Source: Glycine soja
Taxonomy: Eukaryota > Streptophyta > Magnoliopsida > Fabales > Fabaceae
Direction: 5' to 3'
Assembly: GCF_004193775.1 (NCBI RefSeq)
Contig: NC_041011.1
Location: forward strand, 44,957,167 to 45,021,166
Length of the DNA stretch: 64,000 nt
Below the pieces are notes generated by a model. It saw nothing but the letters and a program-made list of their open reading frames with translations. It made no database searches and was not told where the DNA came from. A program made the position numbers and the translations under genes. Position 1 is the stretch's first letter; each line of letters starts with the position of its first letter. Of this stretch, positions 13,401 to 26,938 are shown in pieces.

Positions 13401-16400
13401 CATAACCCTGACTCCACAAAAGAGAGAGGAATTCGAAAGATCCATATAGGAATTGCAAAAGCCCATGCTGGAAAAAACAATGAATCTCTCTGCTTGAAGA
13501 AAACGGGAAGTCTAAAAATAGTCAATGAAAGCTCAGCCATTCCATTGAACATTATATTAGTGAGGCTAAAGAACAATGCACCATAATATTTTCTCCCATC
13601 TTCAAGGTGACCACTTCTCATTTCTGTCCTAAAAAACACTGTCATAGTAATCAAAGACATTATCATAATCTGAGTAGTCTTAAATATGTATATGAAAGCA
13701 CTGCGCTTCATCAGTAGCCACTCTCTTGCAAAGCATGCCTTGAAGAGTTCTAGTTTTGAGATCCCATATTTATCTTTAACCAATGCAGCAGGATGAGTTT
13801 TGGCACGGTCGTAAGGAACCTTAAGCTCTTGGGAAAGTTGTTGGCCAATGCCAAAATTGTTGAAGTGAGCTACAAACTCGGGCACACTGACATATCGATA
13901 TGGTTTGTCCCTTGCGAACCAGTACTGCTCTTGGTCCTTTCTGGAAGTAACCTCCTGTAAAAAGTCTGCAATTCCTTTCCTTTCGGGGCATTTGAAGCCT
14001 ACGCTCTCAAAAAAATTGAGAACATTCTCTCGTGGACCTTGGTAGATAATGTGGCCTTCTGAAAGCAAGATAATGTCATCAAAGAGGTCAAATGTTTCTG
14101 GTGCAGGTTGTAAAAGAGAGATTATCATTGTAACATCCATGACATGCACTAGCTGCCTCAAGAACTTGACAATTTGGAAGGTTGTGGAACTATCCAAACC
14201 AGTTGAAATCTCATCCATTAAGAAAACTTTTGAAGGTCCTACTAACATTTCACCTGCATCCATGATATGAATGTCACTACTTGAGAATTAAACAAACAGG
14301 AGATTTGGAAATGGAAAGCAGTAATCGAAGGAGACTTTTAACATTTTCTTTAGTAAGATAAAAAAAATTCTTATAACCATTTTCCCATACCAGTAGTTAA
14401 CCTCTTTTTTTCTCCACCAGATATTCCCCTCCTCATCTCATCTCCCACCAAAGTATCAGCACATATTTCCAATCCAAGAACCTGAATTCATTTTCTTTGA
14501 TATGTCAAGATGGCAAGAAACCTGGTATAGCGGCTGAAAGGACAGTAATCAAATTGAAATAGAGGCATCAAACCTTGAGAACATAATCTGTAATGAGACT
14601 TGTTTCTTGACCTTCCACTGCTGTGGCTTTCATGAAAGCATCTATCTCTGGATCTGGTTTGAGTCCTGCTTGCTTTTCTCGCTTTATCAATTCTAATAGT
14701 AGCTCATGCCTTGTTCCAACTCCCAAGCAGCGCCCAGAAAAATCCAGCGTCTCTCTGACTGTCATCTCTCCATGATGAAGATTATGCTGACTAATATAAG
14801 CACATGTTCTTTGAGGAACAAATTCTGATAATTCGTGACCACAGTAAGTGACTCTTCCGGATACCTGTTGATGTATAAATTTGATGATGCATGATCAAAA
14901 CTAGGAAACTTGGATTTTATATTGTTCATTTTACCGAACTTCCTTGTCTATGATCCTTAGGTGAGAAGTACAATCTATAATCACAATAATGGAAAATGAA
15001 TCATATTCACCATGTTAGAAATAATGCAACTGAGATAAAGATAGAAGAATGAACACTCCAATTCACCATATTCCTAACATGATCATGATTGGAATGAGTT
15101 GAACTCAAAAGCAGCGAGTGAGAACTTGAAAGCATTAGTATATGACAGATATGATAGGAAATATATGCTGTCTGACATGATGATAAGTTTCTTAAATTCA
15201 CTTAACATGTGAAGTATCACTATTTTATACGTACTGATACTGACTGACACACCAAATGTGGAGAAATATTCAAGGTTTTTTTTCTCTCTTTTTTTGGTTA
15301 GTTAAAAGCAAATCCTAAATCATGCATAATTATCATTTAATGAAAAAATACATGTAGGAAGATATCATTGCATCGTTCCTTAAAAATGGAGCAAGAGGAT
15401 GGCCAACCCTTAAATCCCTGTCCAGTTTCCCAGCAAGTGCTTGCAGCAGTGTAGTTTTTCCTGATCTTGGAGGCCCCAAAAGCAAGGTCAATCTGAACAG
15501 TGTTTCAGAAAGATAAATAGATAGGGAAAAGGAAAAAACACAAGTTAGCAACATACCTAAAATAATACATTGATGCATTTTTGAAAAAGCATTTCTCACA
15601 TTTGAAACAAAAAAGAATACATTTCCCACAAGTAATTTTGTACAGAGTTCAACCAGGGTCAACAACTGAAACTTTGTTATTGAACTCTGATGGCATTTAT
15701 ATAACCAATTTTGTTTTGTTTTTCTTATTTGCTATGAGGTAAGGTTCAATTGAGACTTGGTCCCTCCTCCAAGCAATCTTAAAGGCACATTCCCAATTTA
15801 TACTCCTTTTTAAGTTACTAAATTTACTATGTAACACCAATTTAATAAAAAAAAAATTGGGTATATTTAGATAAACTTCTTTATAAATACTTTCAGGAGA
15901 AAAAAAAATCATAAGCTAAAATTAGCTTATGCATATATTAAAAATCATCTTTTACCAAAAATTAATATGAAATAGTTTATACAAATTATGTTATCATAAC
16001 CTCAATTTTACTTATGAAAAAACTTTTTTTTTCCGACTTTTTTCTTGAAATGTTTTTGTAGAAGTTTACTCAAACATATCTTCTATCAATTACCTTGCAG
16101 GCTTGACAATTCCACTAACATCCTGGAGTATCTTGATAACACTTTTCTTTGATGGAAGAAGATTAATTGATCCAAGAATTCTCTGTTTGCCACAAACCAA
16201 GAAGAAAATATCATTAGACAAATGCTCTATAGAAATTTAAACAATTACGTTTTTTGGATAGAAAATTTTAACTGAGAAAAGTAATTTATCAGAGAATTTG
16301 AATTTCTGTAATTTAAAATTTATTGTTTGGATGTTTTTTTATGAAGAATTTAAAATTTTGGAATTTTAAAACAGAATTTTAAACAACTAAAAATCTGGAA

Positions 16401-19400
16401 TTTCAATTTCCTTCTAAAAGGTGAGAAATTGAAATTCTCTTCTTATCGTCTTCTTCAAGAAACACCGAGCTCCTAAAATATTGATCGGATGTGAGCATAG
16501 AGGAACACGTATAACTAGCACACCAATCATATTTTCTCTTTTTTTTCATTCTTTTTTTTTTCATCCTCATAATTTTAATTTTTTTTATCCAAACACAAAA
16601 TTTTGAAAATAAAAGAATTTCAATTGAAGTATTTGAAATTCTTAGAATTTAAAATTTTTCAGAATTTTAAATTTCTCTATCCAAACCCATCTTAAGGAAC
16701 TTTAAAGAAGAAATGTAAATATCGAGATTGATTGCGTCACAAATCCTTTGGTAAGGTGACATTATATTGATACTAATAGTTGTTTCACTATACTTCAAAA
16801 GTTAATTGTCACATAACGTGTATCTGTACATTATATTGTAAAAATAAGGAGTACTAACAATACATTATATCGTTGAAAATTTATTCAAAATTACAAAATA
16901 AAATCTCAAGAGACACCAATAAGATATAAGAATTACAAAATGTTATAATTTCAATAAATTTCATCTAATAAAAAGAAGTGTGTCAGACATTGTAATTCTA
17001 ATAGTATTTCCCTGTAAATTATCCATCCGTATCGATATATTATAAATTCTTGAGTGTTTCAAGACTTTGCATTAGGTAACATTTTTTTCCATTTTTTTGT
17101 CTAGCAAATCTTATTACTTAAATTACTCAATCGCAATTTAAATTCAAATTTTAATTTTTTACATACTATATCAGATTGATAGGTATAAACATTATATTTT
17201 TTAAAAAAATAATATATTTCTTAATTTCAAAATAATTATTTTTAAATTATTTTTTTTGTATAATAAAATAGAAGTTACATTATTGACAATGAAAATTCTT
17301 TCTTATATTTTTTCCTAAAACATGTAATTCTACTAATATGTTTTTATCTCTTATATATTATATCTTGTTTTTATTTCATTTTAATTTTAAATTGTATTTA
17401 AATTTAAAAATATCCATATAATGCAGAAAATTTAATAGTTTAAATTTAAATTTTAATAGACATACATTTTCAGAATAATTTTTTTTACAGTTCATCAATA
17501 AAATATTATCTATAATATAAATTTTAAGATAAGTATTAAAAAATAATAAAATTATTATGGATGGCAACTGTAATTGTTTATTCTATTAAAAGTTAAAACA
17601 ATATTAACAGTTAAAATATTACTTTATTATTAACAGTTAAAACTTTTTACGTCTCTATATAAAGTAGTAAACAATATCTTGCTTTTGGTGTACAGAAAGG
17701 TATTTCCTAATCCATAGGAACTAATCTCTTTCGATGCATAAGCATCATCTTTTACTCTAAAGAAATTAAATTAGAAACGTTGCATTTCTTAAAATTTACT
17801 AAAATCAAAGTTTATCTAGTACATTTTTTTTGAAAAAAAAAGTTTATCTAGTAATAAAAAAAAAATCAAAGTTTATCTATTACATGATTGAGGCTGTCAA
17901 AAGAAGAAGAAAAAATATTGCATGATTGAGACTTCGAAGGAAGAGGCGATAAGACTTTTCGTTTGCAATATTAGTCATTGCATATTCAAGTGACTAGCAT
18001 TCGTCAATTTTTTATAATATCCTATCTATATTAGTACAAAAATGAAAAATTAAAACTAAAAAATTTATTATGATACAAGTTAGTAATACTTGAAGGCAAC
18101 AAAAAAAGGGTAGTGACTTTAAGCCCAATCAAGTACCTCACTCAAGTCAACCCATTTCTCTATGTTCAAAATTAATTTAGTATGATTTATTTTTAATACT
18201 AAAATTAAGATGTGTATCTTAATTAATTGTAGCCATAGATAGTTGATTGTTAACGCAAAACAAACAAACTCTTACAAGTTAACCAATGAATAGTTAGTAT
18301 ATTTCATATTCTTTCTCTTTTCCCCCCCAAATTTTATCAAAATCGTATTTTTGCACCGAGTATTAAATAAAGTGTCAAGGTAGGTAGCTACCACCACAAG
18401 TCTTCAACTACACAGATGTTCGGGTGCACGTGGGTCCCATTGGAGGACCTGATAGCTCAATGTTAGGAACAAGTAATGTTCAAGTACTTAAATAAAACAC
18501 TGCACACCCAACGTACTTCAACCATACACGTACATGAGATGCATATACTTATTAGTTTTAAAATAAAACTTCCATTTTCCTAACTCTCTCATTTAGATTT
18601 TTTTTATGAACAACTCTCTCTATCAGATATTATTAATAATCTCTCTCTTCTCCATTTTGGATGGATATTTTATATAATGGAAAATTTTAATAAAATGTTT
18701 TTACTTTCGTTTTCTTACTTATCAAACTGATTAGAATTCGCCTTATATGAAACCCATTATTTGTTATTAGATGATTTTTTTAAAATATATTATGAGTTGA
18801 TAAAAAATTAAAAATTATTCTTTATTGGAAAAATTAATATTTATTATATAAACACAAAAATCGTTCAGTACATATACTTTAAAAGCAATTTAAAATATTG
18901 AAATGATTATATTTGGTGTCTTTCACACTAATAAATGTCTATGAGTAAACAAATAAAAAACTCTTTTATATAAAGACAAAATTTAAGTTCAATACCTAAA
19001 ATATTTTTGGTAAATAAAGATTTACCTTGACAATTAATATATATTGATCTTTAATGGTAGTACTAACTTTTATCGTACACATTACAACGATGAAAATTTA
19101 ATTTAAATTAGAAAATAATATTAAAAACACCTACAATAATGAATGTAAAAACATTTTATATGGTAATATTTATTATAAAAATTATCAAAAAGAGACTCTA
19201 ACTTTAATTTTTAAAAAAATGCTAAAACTAATTTTGTCCTTTATGCAAATCCCATTAAAAAAAATACGATCAGACTCTTTTCGGTTCAATGCGAATTTAT
19301 CACCTAATAATAGCCTATCTTGTTAATGAATGTTTTCATCATAGTAGAAATTAAGAAGGTTTTAATATATTCAATTCAATATTTTAACTGTCTTAAAAAT

Positions 19401-22359
19401 AAGTATTGCATTAGTTTTATAATTCCAACATAATCAACATTTTATTTCCCTTAAATAATTTTATTTAAATTTGTTTATTTTTATATATCTTTGTTAAGTC
19501 AGTCTTAACGACTTATGTTAAGAAGATAAAAATAAAAGATTTTATTCAAAAAATAATTTACTATATATAAAATTATCTATTCTTTTTTAATAAAACCTTT
19601 TTACTTTTATTTCATTTACATCAATTGATGTTATATATATATATATATGCTTTCATATAATTCAATAGATATATAAGTTTGATTTATATCCTTTTCTCTC
19701 CATATTAAATATTTGTAAGATATCAATTATTTAATATATTTATTAAGACAGATAGAAACAAAACTTTCAAGCAACCTTGTGATGTCATTTTTTTACAGTC
19801 AACTGTTAAAAATAGAGTAAAATCATTTGAATTAGATTTTCTTTTTGTGGTGTTAAATTTGATATATTTTGTGGTGTTAGATTTGATATATAGCGAGTAA
19901 AATCACTCTCTCATAAATAAGTGTTAAAAAACAGTGTGTATCGAGCATTTTTCACTAATTTAATGAGAATATTAAACAACGTCTTGAAGATACTTAATAA
20001 AGAATTGTAAGTAACAAAAAATAATGTTAGCAATGCATTTTCATTTTTCATTATATTATTTGTATTTTTATTTATTAATTATTTAATCAGGTGTCGTGTT
20101 GATTAGACTTTTAAATTTAATGTCATTAACTGAGAAACATCAACTACATATTATTAAGGTTTTAATTATTTCCTTTGGTCCCATATTTTCTATCATTTTA
20201 AGATTTTTATTTATTTAAAAATATTTATCACTTCAAAAGCAAAAATTTATTTTCCATTTAATAATATCACCTAAATATTTAATTAATTTCTAACCCTTTT
20301 AATAAATAAAAAATTGAGTTAAAAAAGTTATTTTATTAAAATAATTTATATAATTAATAGTATGAAGCAAGAGTATACGACCCAGTGAATATATTTTAGT
20401 TAGTAACACAGGTTGAATTTATAGAGTAAGATCAGAGTTAAATTTTCATAAAATACATCATTCAAGGGAAATAAAATTTTAAATGTGACTAAATCCTAAA
20501 TTGAAAATTAATCTTTGTATGCAAAAAAATGAGAGTGCACCATGTTAAAAAGAATTTATGTCTAATATAATTCCCCACAAATTAAATTTTATTACTTCCA
20601 TACAATATATATTCTTTCCACCCCTGAAAAGAAAAGAAGAACAGAGTAAATGTGATTTTTCTTCATATAAGGCCAAAATATTCAACTTTCATATTGCAGG
20701 TTATAATTTATTACACAAGAATATGGAATATTATTGTTCACAAGATTGAGAAGTCAAAATGGGAAGAATAAAATTCAACAACCTTTTGCAAACGTCAAAA
20801 GTCATACTGTAATGTTGTGGCTACATGCACGCAAAAAAAAAAAAAAAAGAATAATCATATCAGTCCATTATTATTGTTATTACTACCAAAAACATAATAA
20901 TATGTAGCATGAAACCAATCATTAACCTGCAATATGAAAGTTGAATATTTTGGCCTTATATGAAGAAAAATCACATTTACTCTGTTCTTCTTTTCTTTTC
21001 AGGGGTGGAAAGAATATATATTGTATGGAAGTAATAAAATTTAATTTGTGGGGAATTATATCAGACATCAATTCTTTTTAACATGGTGCACTCCCACCTA
21101 ATAGTTAATTGTAAGCTCTAGCTTCTTTTTTTTTATTTTTTTTACTTAGAGATCACATATATATAGTTTAAAGGAATATCTCAAAATCTCATCAAGCAAC
21201 TAAATATCTTAATTATGGTGGCTAAAAACACCATAAGTATACCTAAGTTAATGAATGTTAAATACTTATATTATAAATATAGTAGCAATTAAATATAAAA
21301 CGCCACTCATTAGCATATGTTTGCCTTGTAACAAAAAAAAACATTTGTTTGCCTTTAATACACAATTGTGGACGGTTTTTAATTTTATTTAATATTTTAA
21401 AAGCTGGGTTAGCAAGCTTTGTATTGAAACTAAAAGGACAGATATTAATGGGTGGTAGCCTGGAATTTAACATATTCAACCACACACATATATAGGAATA
21501 AAAGAATACCTCTATCGCGTTCATGGTGGAGTTCACTAAGGTTGGCAGTGCTCTGGTTCCATTAAATGCATCTCCTTCCACAAACAAATGCTCAAATCGG
21601 ACTTCAACTTTTGGAATCTCTATAGCGACCCTAATCAACAAAACAAATTAAACATGAAACTTCCACAATCATCATCAGTTAGCCTTTTAGATGATTAGAT
21701 CACACAACATAATCCAAAACAGAGTCAAATACACAATTAAAATATGAATATGAATTGAATTGGTAGTCCAAACATGCAAATTAAGAACTGCCATGTCATG
21801 TGTCCATGCCTCATACCAAAACCAGGAACAAATAAACAAATACTAAGTGGTTTATGTTCTTGGTGACATGATGAATACCAGATTTTGTGATATATAATAG
21901 GAAGCAGAGGAAATAAGACAATAATAAATAAAATGAAATACAATAAAATAACCTATCAATCCTCTCCCTCATTCTACGAAGAAATCTTTCATTGTCAGCT
22001 TCAACATTCCTTAAAATGGCATGGAGGAGTTTCTTCTTGCCTTGGAAACCAAGATTGGATATATCAACCTCTTCATAATTGAACCTTCCACTCTCTTCTA
22101 AGACCCTTTTGACTATGCTTTTCCTTAGCCTCTCAAATGTTGGAAGCCTCTCTATGGCAGCCCACATGAGCTCCTCTTCATCATTATCATCATCCACTCT
22201 AGTGCTTCTCTCAAAAACATCTCCACCATGTCCAGCACCAGCACCCCACATCTCTGGAACAGTTTCTGAGACCCAACTCCTCCTGCTCAAAGACCCTATG
22301 TTCATCCTCAAGCTGCTCAATGACCTTACCACTTCATCTGCTTCCACCCCTTCCTCCAT
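7490..22359 (-). CDS. full-size ABCG (PDR-type) ABC transporter (20 exons, 1475 aa)
   Basis: Exons (descending): 22359-21953, 21630-21510, 16182-16094, 15492-15408, 14864-14574, 14481-14391, 14253-13353, 12970-12810, 12676-12573, 12493-12328, 12256-12161, 11695-11547, 11388-11056, 10384-10094, 10005-9922, 9852-9719, 9606-9379, 8693-8522, 8416-8162, 7759-7490. All introns are GT..AG, all phases join, and there is no internal stop; 1475 aa fits the family. The order is NBD1-TMD1-NBD2-TMD2. NBD1: Walker A GPPRSGKT (212-219), signature ISGGE (351-355), Walker B FLMDE with the PDR motif ISTGLDSS (372-384). NBD2: Walker A GVTGAGKT (919-926), signature LSTEQ (1026-1030), Walker B FMDEP. Such plasma-membrane proteins export terpenoids, phenolics, hormones or cuticle precursors; the substrate cannot be read from sequence. 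By eye it sits nearest the ABCG29-40 group. Confidence 0.93.
11935..12120. mobile_element. foldback MITE-like element in ABCG intron 11
   Basis: The left end (TTTGAGAAAACATTTCTTAT then TTCACTTTGC) is repeated inverted at the right end (reverse complement TTTGAGAAAACCTTTTCTAT then TTCACTTTAT). The two arms meet around 12025, giving an imperfect hairpin of about 185 bases. Size, AT-richness and intron position fit a miniature inverted-repeat transposable element. I could not find a clean target-site duplication, so the exact ends are approximate. Confidence 0.6.
16250..16695. mobile_element. diverged inverted-repeat (MITE-like) element in ABCG intron 2
   Basis: Left-end text TTTTGGATAGAAAATTTTAA returns inverted at the right end (reverse complement GTTTGGATAGAGAAATTTAA). 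An inner pair, TTGTTTGGATGTTTTTTTA and GTGTTTGGATAAAAAAAAT, is placed symmetrically. The arms are AT-rich and diverged. The GTTTGGATAGA terminus is a common theme in plant MITEs. No target-site duplication was recognised. Confidence 0.5.
19843..19890. repeat. 24-bp tandem duplication
   Basis: The unit TTTTGTGGTGTTAAATTTGA plus TATA (19843-19866) is followed at once by a second copy (19867-19890) with one A-to-G difference. It lies inside ABCG intron 2 and has no obvious function. Confidence 0.7.
20531..21095. repeat. near-perfect 173-bp inverted repeat (long hairpin) in ABCG intron 2
   Basis: The left arm 20531-20703 and right arm 20923-21095 are reverse complements over 173 bases with about three mismatches by eye (one near the outer end, two around 20558-20565). 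The spacer, 20704-20922, is 219 bases and includes a 16-A run. The arms contain no recognised exon. The outer flanks (AAAAAAAT left, ACCTAATA right) show no target-site duplication. Because it lies in a transcribed intron, the pre-mRNA could form a long double-stranded stem that Dicer-like enzymes could cut. Alternatives are a foldback transposon or a young inverted duplication. The high arm identity means recent origin or gene conversion. Confidence 0.9.
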
Positions 22360-23693
22360 GATAGAGTGAAGTTCAAAATTCTTGTGTGAGAAGCTAAATG
22401 ATGGGAAGTTTTCACAAGTCCCAAATCATTTATTTATGTGTGGAAGTTTTGAAGGGTTCTAGTGTATTGTTTCAATTTCAAACCAACTGTTTGGATAGCT
22501 AAGTTGTATGATTGGTTCCCTTCACTTAAATTTAGATCAAACTATTTTTTTTTTTTTTTGATTTGTAATTCTTGCACTCTGTACAGGAAATTTTCTTTTC
22601 AAAATATACTTCATATTTTTTATTCTTATTTTGTACTTTCTCTTTTAATTATAAAAGTAGTATCTTAGTACTTTTAATTCATTTCTTATTTTCAAAGTTA
22701 TAATAAGAAATAAATTATATTTGTTTTATTTTAATTTTTCTTATATAGTTTTTTAAAAAAGAATAAAACGATATTTTATAACTAAAAATATGACGAAAAA
22801 TATTTTTCAAAGATTTTAAAAATTAGGTTTTAGATGTCGATAATTAAATGGACATTAATTTTGAAGGCACAAGCATAACACCCTTCGATCCCCTCTCACA
22901 CAGTCCCAAACAAAACAAATCAGGGTACGGGTGGTTTTAGTAATTAATTAGGAAGATTTTTCAACGAAACTTCCTTACTTTGTCCATACAAAACTAAAAC
23001 AAGTGGTTCGCAAGTCTTATACGTGACTTGCTTCTCTGTTTTAAGAAAAATACTTTTAATTAACTAATATATGTTTAACAAATTTATAATAGTAAGATCA
23101 TTTTTTAAATGTATTACTTCTAGTAAATTAAAAGTACTAATTTAAAATATTTATATATAAAAACTAAACTTATTAGAATAAACCAAGAATAAAATTATTA
23201 TGAAATATATAGATAACAGTTATTTTCATTTAACAATTAATTTTAAATATAAATACTATATATAATTGCGTTAAATACTAAAAAAAATATCACTAATTTG
23301 TCCGACACTAACAAGTGATTATCTTTATAAAATTACAGACACCAATACCAAAAACCAAAAATGAAATTAACGGACTGAAATGTAAGGTACGATTTTATCC
23401 TGGACCGAAATGTAATTCAACAATCATGATTTTAAATTATGTGATTTTTATTATTTTATCATTAAAATAAAATTAAAGAGATGTAATTCAATTAGTTGAA
23501 AAATATATGTTAGTTATTATAAAACTTGTGATAGATATCTTACTACAGATAAAAAAAATGTAAACGATTGAGATCTGAACGCTACTATAGATAAAGTGAT
23601 GCGTAGTGGCTTACATAGCATACAAACAATCTATTCAATCTTGTAAGGTTAAGGAGTCCCACACTCCCACCCACTCCCGGAACATCACGTGAC

Positions 23694-23837
23694 GCTAAAG
23701 TTTTTTTTTTTTTTTTCTTGAAATAAAAAATATTATTGAATTTGATTTGGGCCACAGGATGTGTTCCAAAAATCACAACAGAGGATACAAAAAAGAGTGT
23801 ACAATGACTATCCACTATCCCGTAGCAAAGGCTAAAG
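23694..23837 (-). mobile_element. short retroposed insertion with poly-A tail and target-site duplication
   Basis: A block of about 130 bases (23701-23830) starts with a T-run on the plus strand, i.e. a poly-A tail on the minus strand. It lies between direct repeats GCTAAAG at 23694-23700 and 23831-23837; the match extends by two T's into the tail. Poly-A plus a short direct repeat is the signature of target-primed reverse transcription, so this is a 5'-truncated LINE or other retroposed RNA, orientation minus. No protein-coding capacity is visible. Confidence 0.6.
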
Positions 23838-26015
23838 TTATTTTCTAATTTTTTAGTAGTTAAAATATGATAATTTATTTTTTTAAATGTCTGTTTTTGT
23901 TTAGTTTTACAAGTCATCTAATACATACTATTGAAATTATCATATCAATTACACTATCTAATTCGCTTTCTACAATATTTCTGATCAAAATTTTCTACAA
24001 TAATATTTTTAATATATTTATTTCATTTGAATTAGGTAAACCAATTATTTAAAAAAAAAACACGTACATCACACACGGATAGATCTTGTACAATTTATTT
24101 TCATTGTAGATCTTCCAAAATATATGACAGAATATAATGTTAGTGAAAAAAATCAATTTTTTTTTTAAATTCATAGTCTCGATATTTAAAGTTGGGATAA
24201 AATACTTAAATTAATTTGTTGGGATGAAATTTGTCAAGAATTTAAAAGTTAAGAATAAAAAATGTAATTCTATTTTTTTTAGTTTAGATATTTCATTGAA
24301 GAAGTCTTATTTAAAATACATAAAATTATTATAAATAATAATATATATTTTTTAGTTTAAATATTTAACGCTTGCATATAAAAAAATATCTTCACATTTG
24401 TTTTCCTCACTTGCAGTTTCTAGTTTGTTGCTTTTTTTTTTGTTGGTTTTTTAGCTATTTATAACAACAACAAAAAAATCCGCACTCGTTGAATAGCCAA
24501 TTTTTTTTTTTCCCTTATAACAACACAAGTGCACACAAAGGATTTCTACTTATCGCACTATAAAAATAAAAAAATAAAAAGTTTTCTACTTATATGGTGG
24601 CGTTGTCTCATTGTGTGCATTAATTTGGCGGGCCGAGAACAATGTCAAAATTTATTAATGTAGGGTGTCATATAGGGAATGGTAGAGCATCATAAAAGTC
24701 ATAGACTACGATTTAATTGATTGATTAGATTTTAACCTAAATTGGTCAAAATTCTCTTTTAAAACCTTAAATTGGTCAAAATATTTTTTTTTTCTTAATC
24801 ATGTATGTCTATTATAAGACACATAATATTGCTAGGTGCAATCAAGTTGTTTCAAGTATTTGACGTAAATTATATATTTATGACTTAAATTAAAAATCAT
24901 TAATTAAGGATTTGTTTAGGATGGTGAAATTTTTTTAATTTTTTATTTTTAAATACAATTTAAAAAATGTATTTTTGCAAATTGAGTTAAAATAATTTTA
25001 GTTCATTGTCAAGATATAAGATTCAGCAAAAAATAATGTCAAGATATTAGCATCACAAAAATGCTTTTTTTTTTATAAAATATAAGATAAAACATAAAAA
25101 AATCAATATATCTATCCTAAAACTTAAATCCTAAATAATTTATATAAAAATTGTAAATATTCAAATATTAAAGAAAAAAAGTCAATATATACTAATTATA
25201 ATCAAGCAGTAACTTGGTACCACTGAATATAATATCTTGTTTGTCTTAAAAAAAACAGTAACTATCCAATAAACAACCCGTCAAACATGACCATTGCTCA
25301 AGTCCATATTCCAAGGCTCAGCCGATCCCAGTAGGTTTCGTTTCACTTCCATTTCTATGCCAATAAATGTTTCCTTAATCAAATAATAAAACCTAATTGG
25401 TTGGCAAGCGTTATATCAATATCACTGCTGGTCCCATCTTACATGAGCCACAAACAACGTGAGTTTAGGTTTAATTTCTTTGGTAAATACTAGTACTAAC
25501 AGTAGTACAACTCACGTTATCAAACTATTAATAAAATTTAAACAAATACCCTTTTCATTTTAATGCATAATACCAATTATCAACTCAGTCAAAGATACTA
25601 AGATGATGATAGTGTTAAATTACTAAACCAGTAGTTTAGTTGACCCACATGAACCCATACAAATAACACAAAAAATATAAGTATATATATTATTAATGTC
25701 ATTAGTTTACTAATTAATAAAGGTTTAGTGATAAGTTAAAAAAGGAATGTAAGTCTAGAAAATCTTTGTAAGTGAAGAATAAAGGAGAAAAAAAATATTA
25801 AGTTGATCAATTCACTTATATTTATCTATTTACCAATCATTATATTAGAAGAATATAAAAGATAATTTTTTTCACTTTTCTTTTAATTAGAAGAAAAATA
25901 AAAAATGTATTACTTTTATTTAAGCAACAAAATAAAACTTTTTTTTATTCTACTTTGTCTTTAATTGCTTTCCTCTAATTTACTCGGCAAATTCCTATTA
26001 AAAAAATAATTTTGA

Positions 26016-26438
26016 GACACTATCGGGCTGCTGGTATTGTGGAAATTCTAGCAGGACTTGGTAATATATTGCTTTGGAACGTTTTAGGGGATGATTATTG
26101 TAGGTTGTAGCTGGTCATTCGAATTTTGGGAGGCTTATACAAGGGAAATTGATAGGACCAATCTAACTATGAATGAAGTTTAAAAGAGTTTTTATTATTT
26201 TAAATGATTTTTTATATTAGACTCTTTTTCAAAATGCGATGCTTTTTTGTTTTACAAAATTCAATAGAATTTTTTTTATGAATAAAAAATTTAAACTTTA
26301 ATTATTGTACCTTTGAGTCGATCTTTCGGGGATGCTTATAAATATAATTCACTAGTATCCTCTCTTGAGTATTTGGACGAACACCTTGTGGGCCAAATCT
26401 GCTTTAATAAAAATTGACCTTTAAAAAAAAAAAAAAAA
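26016..26438 (+). mobile_element. probable LINE 3' end with poly-A tail
   Basis: An island less AT-rich than its surroundings ends with ACACCTTGTGGGCCAAATCT, a TTTAATAAAAATT stretch and 16 A's (26423-26438). That resembles the tail of plant non-LTR retrotransposons. The 5' boundary is a guess from the composition change; no target-site duplication and no intact protein are seen. Confidence 0.4.
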
Positions 26439-26938
26439 GTTGCTCCTTTTCGTTTTGAACTACAGTTTTATTCTTTTTGTTCCACTGAAAAAATAAGCCA
26501 ACCTTGTTGAAAGTTAATCCACTAGGTCGGCACAGTGACGGAGAGTTCTGGTAAATCTACATAAAATTTTAGGCTATATTAAAATTAAAATTTTGAAAAT
26601 ACCTTTACGAATTCAAATGTATAATAATGAATTCTAATATATTAAGGAAAAAATATTTATTTACGATATAAAAAATTTTACACAGTTGTCTAATTATAAT
26701 TTATTATAAATGATAAATTTATTAATTTTTAAATTAATTATCTTAAAATAACTCAAATAATGATTTATAATTAAATGACAATATTAATACATGGACATTA
26801 AACTTTATATTAAAGTGAAAAAAAGTTTTTATTTTGAAAGTAAAAATATTTTAAATTATCTTAATTTAAATTAGATTTAATGTGATTTTAAAAAAAATAT
26901 TCTAAGTTAGAGAATAAACTACCTAATCATGGCACATG

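Larger units (their letters stand above)
16183..21509 (-). other. 5.3-kb intron 2 of the ABCG gene
   Basis: This intron separates the N-terminal exons (176 residues) from NBD1 and is by far the longest in the gene; the rest are mostly 80-500 bases. It is very AT-rich and has no convincing coding region. It contains a MITE-like inverted repeat (16250-16695), a 24-bp tandem duplication (19843-19890) and a near-perfect hairpin (20531-21095). The splice sites (donor at 21509, acceptor ending at 16183) are fixed by reading phase. Confidence 0.8.

Noticed and set aside
7490..22359. ABCG locus as several partial or broken transporter genes
   Set aside because: The pieces join into one 1475-codon frame through 19 GT..AG introns with matching phases, with no stop or missing domain.
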